From positions 1-33,840 of the forward strand of contig DALYJJ010000063.1 in the NCBI GenBank assembly GCA_031969915.1: 33,840 bases of DNA. Direction: 5' to 3'. The translations under genes and the position numbers were made by a program. The number at the start of each line of letters is the position of its first letter. The stretch's first letter is position 1. The notes under the pieces were generated by a model. The model was not told the origin of the DNA, did not search any database, and saw nothing but the letters and a program-made list of their open reading frames with translations. Source of the stretch: DALYJJ01 sp031969915. GTDB taxonomy: Bacteria; Acidobacteriota; Terriglobia; Bryobacterales; Bryobacteraceae. This document shows positions 33,203 through 33,840 of this stretch, in pieces.

Positions 33203-33840
33203 CTACGGACAGTTGATTCTGACCAACTGGTTCTTCACGTCCAACGCAGGCCGCACGTGCACCGGCTCGCGCAGCGGCACCCGCACCAGCTCACCGCCTT
33301 TCTCGTCGCTGCCCACAACGACGTCGCCCTGGCGGCGGAAGCGCGGCACCACCATCTCCGTCGACCCGAACAGGCATAGCAGGCCGGCGAGATCGGCGTC
33401 GTTCATGGCGTTTCGATAAGTCCTCATTGCCTCGCCCGCGCCCGGCCCGAACAGTTGCCGGTTGAATGAGAACGGAGCATGGATGGGCGGGATGTAGTAG
33501 ACGTTCGGCTCCAGCCCAAATTGCGGGAAGAGCGGCAGCGCCACTTTCTTGATGTGCACCAGGTAGTCGAGCGGATTATCCGCCCGCGCCTGCTCCGGTT
33601 TTGAGATCCATCCCGCAAGGCGGATCTTGCCGATGCAGTTCACGAAGCACTGCGGCTGAATGCCCTGCTCAACCTTCGGAAAGCACGCGATGCACTTCTC
33701 GGAAGTGCCGGTCATGGGATTGAAGAACACCTTCTTGTAAGGGCACCCTTTGACGCACTCCTGATAGCCGCGGCAGCGCCCCTGATCCACCAGCACGATG
33801 CCGTCTTCGGGCCGCTTGTAGATCGACCCGCGCGGGCAGG
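33203..33840 (-). CDS. Iron-sulfur beta subunit of a type II DMSO-reductase-family enzyme (NarH/EbdB-like; N-terminus outside window)
   Basis: The frame is open to the right edge, so the N-terminal part is missing. About 211 residues remain. Ferredoxin-type cysteines are visible: 'CPRGSIYKRPEDG' at the edge, 'CRGYQECVKGCPYKKV' (C-x5-C-x3-C) and 'SEKCIACFPKVEQGIQPQCFVNCIGK' (C-x2-C-x11-C-x3-C), as in NarH, EbdB and SerB, which carry four Fe-S clusters. The C-terminal tail ('VYYIPPIHAPFSFNRQLFG') also fits. It transfers electrons between the Mo active site and the gamma-subunit heme in the periplasm or at the membrane. The catalytic alpha subunit should lie upstream, beyond the window. Confidence 0.9.
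   Translation of the reverse strand, partial: CPRGSIYKRPEDGIVLVDQGRCRGYQECVKGCPYKKVFFNPMTGTSEKCIACFPKVEQGIQPQCFVNCIGKIRLAGWISKPEQARADNPLDYLVHIKKVALPLFPQFGLEPNVYYIPPIHAPFSFNRQLFGPGAGEAMRTYRNAMNDADLAGLLCLFGSTEMVVPRFRRQGDVVVGSDEKGGELVRVPLREPVHVRPALDVKNQLVRINCP

Noticed and set aside
32355..33840. Naming the molybdoenzyme as ethylbenzene dehydrogenase, perchlorate or selenate reductase
   Set aside because: Beta, gamma and chaperone subunits are shared by all these enzymes; without the alpha subunit the substrate cannot be assigned.
1..33840. CRISPR arrays, insertion sequences, prophage or defence genes
   Set aside because: No regularly spaced repeats, transposase or phage motifs, and no atypical base composition were noticed in reading the window.

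Overview
The window reads as a gene-dense, GC-rich chromosomal segment of an Acidobacteriota-like bacterium, most likely near Bryobacterales/Solibacter. This assignment is inferred from gene content: a giant orphan MacB/FtsX-type permease of the acidobacterial ADOP class, a TonB-dependent receptor with an N-terminal carboxypeptidase-regulatory domain, TolB-like propellers, and many 1-35 bp gene overlaps. I see no rRNA, tRNA, CRISPR array, transposase or phage gene. About 31 protein genes cover nearly everything. The only gene-free stretch over 300 bp (16097-16594) is filled with regulatory RNA signals.

Left part (1-6325): the 3' end of a HerA/DUF87-type ATPase gene abuts, tail to tail, a tightly coupled minus-strand trio: MetE-like methyltransferase, TolB-like propeller, DUF4198 protein. 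A TonB-dependent receptor is divergent from the trio, with only 38 bp between them.

6351-11268 (+): a compact glycan operon. It encodes a rhamnosyltransferase-like GT2, a polyprenyl-phosphate-sugar synthase-like GT2, a DUF2304 membrane protein, a TMTC-like GT-C membrane glycosyltransferase with C-terminal TPRs, and a GT4 enzyme. Together they could make a lipid-linked sugar and transfer it across the membrane.

11244-16096 (-): a lysine/diaminopimelate operon in the order dapE-like, lysC, dapB, dapA, dapD. It is preceded by a well-conserved lysine riboswitch (16158-16334) with a plausible sigma70-type promoter. A strong intrinsic terminator on the same strand lies just upstream of that promoter. 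The operon holds five steps or step candidates of the succinylase route from aspartate to meso-DAP/lysine, so end-product control by lysine fits.

16595-24679 (+): a six-gene run, each gene touching or overlapping the next. It encodes a Wzt-like ABC ATPase with a C-terminal sugar-binding domain, an M24 peptidase, a GH31-like protein lacking half of its catalytic barrel, Aas acyltransferase/acyl-ACP synthetase, an Atg22/UMF1-type MFS transporter and an alpha/beta hydrolase. The theme is cell-envelope and lipid/sugar handling.

24755-31711: single genes for a YidB/DUF937 protein, a two-domain phospholipase D-like protein, a Spy-like periplasmic protein, the ADOP permease, an AraC regulator, an ankyrin protein and a HAD phosphatase.

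Right end (31684-33840, -): the distal part of a type II DMSO-reductase-family molybdoenzyme operon: iron-sulfur beta subunit (cut by the window edge), heme-b gamma subunit as a probable lipoprotein, and a TorD-like chaperone. The catalytic alpha subunit, which would define the substrate, should lie just beyond the right edge.
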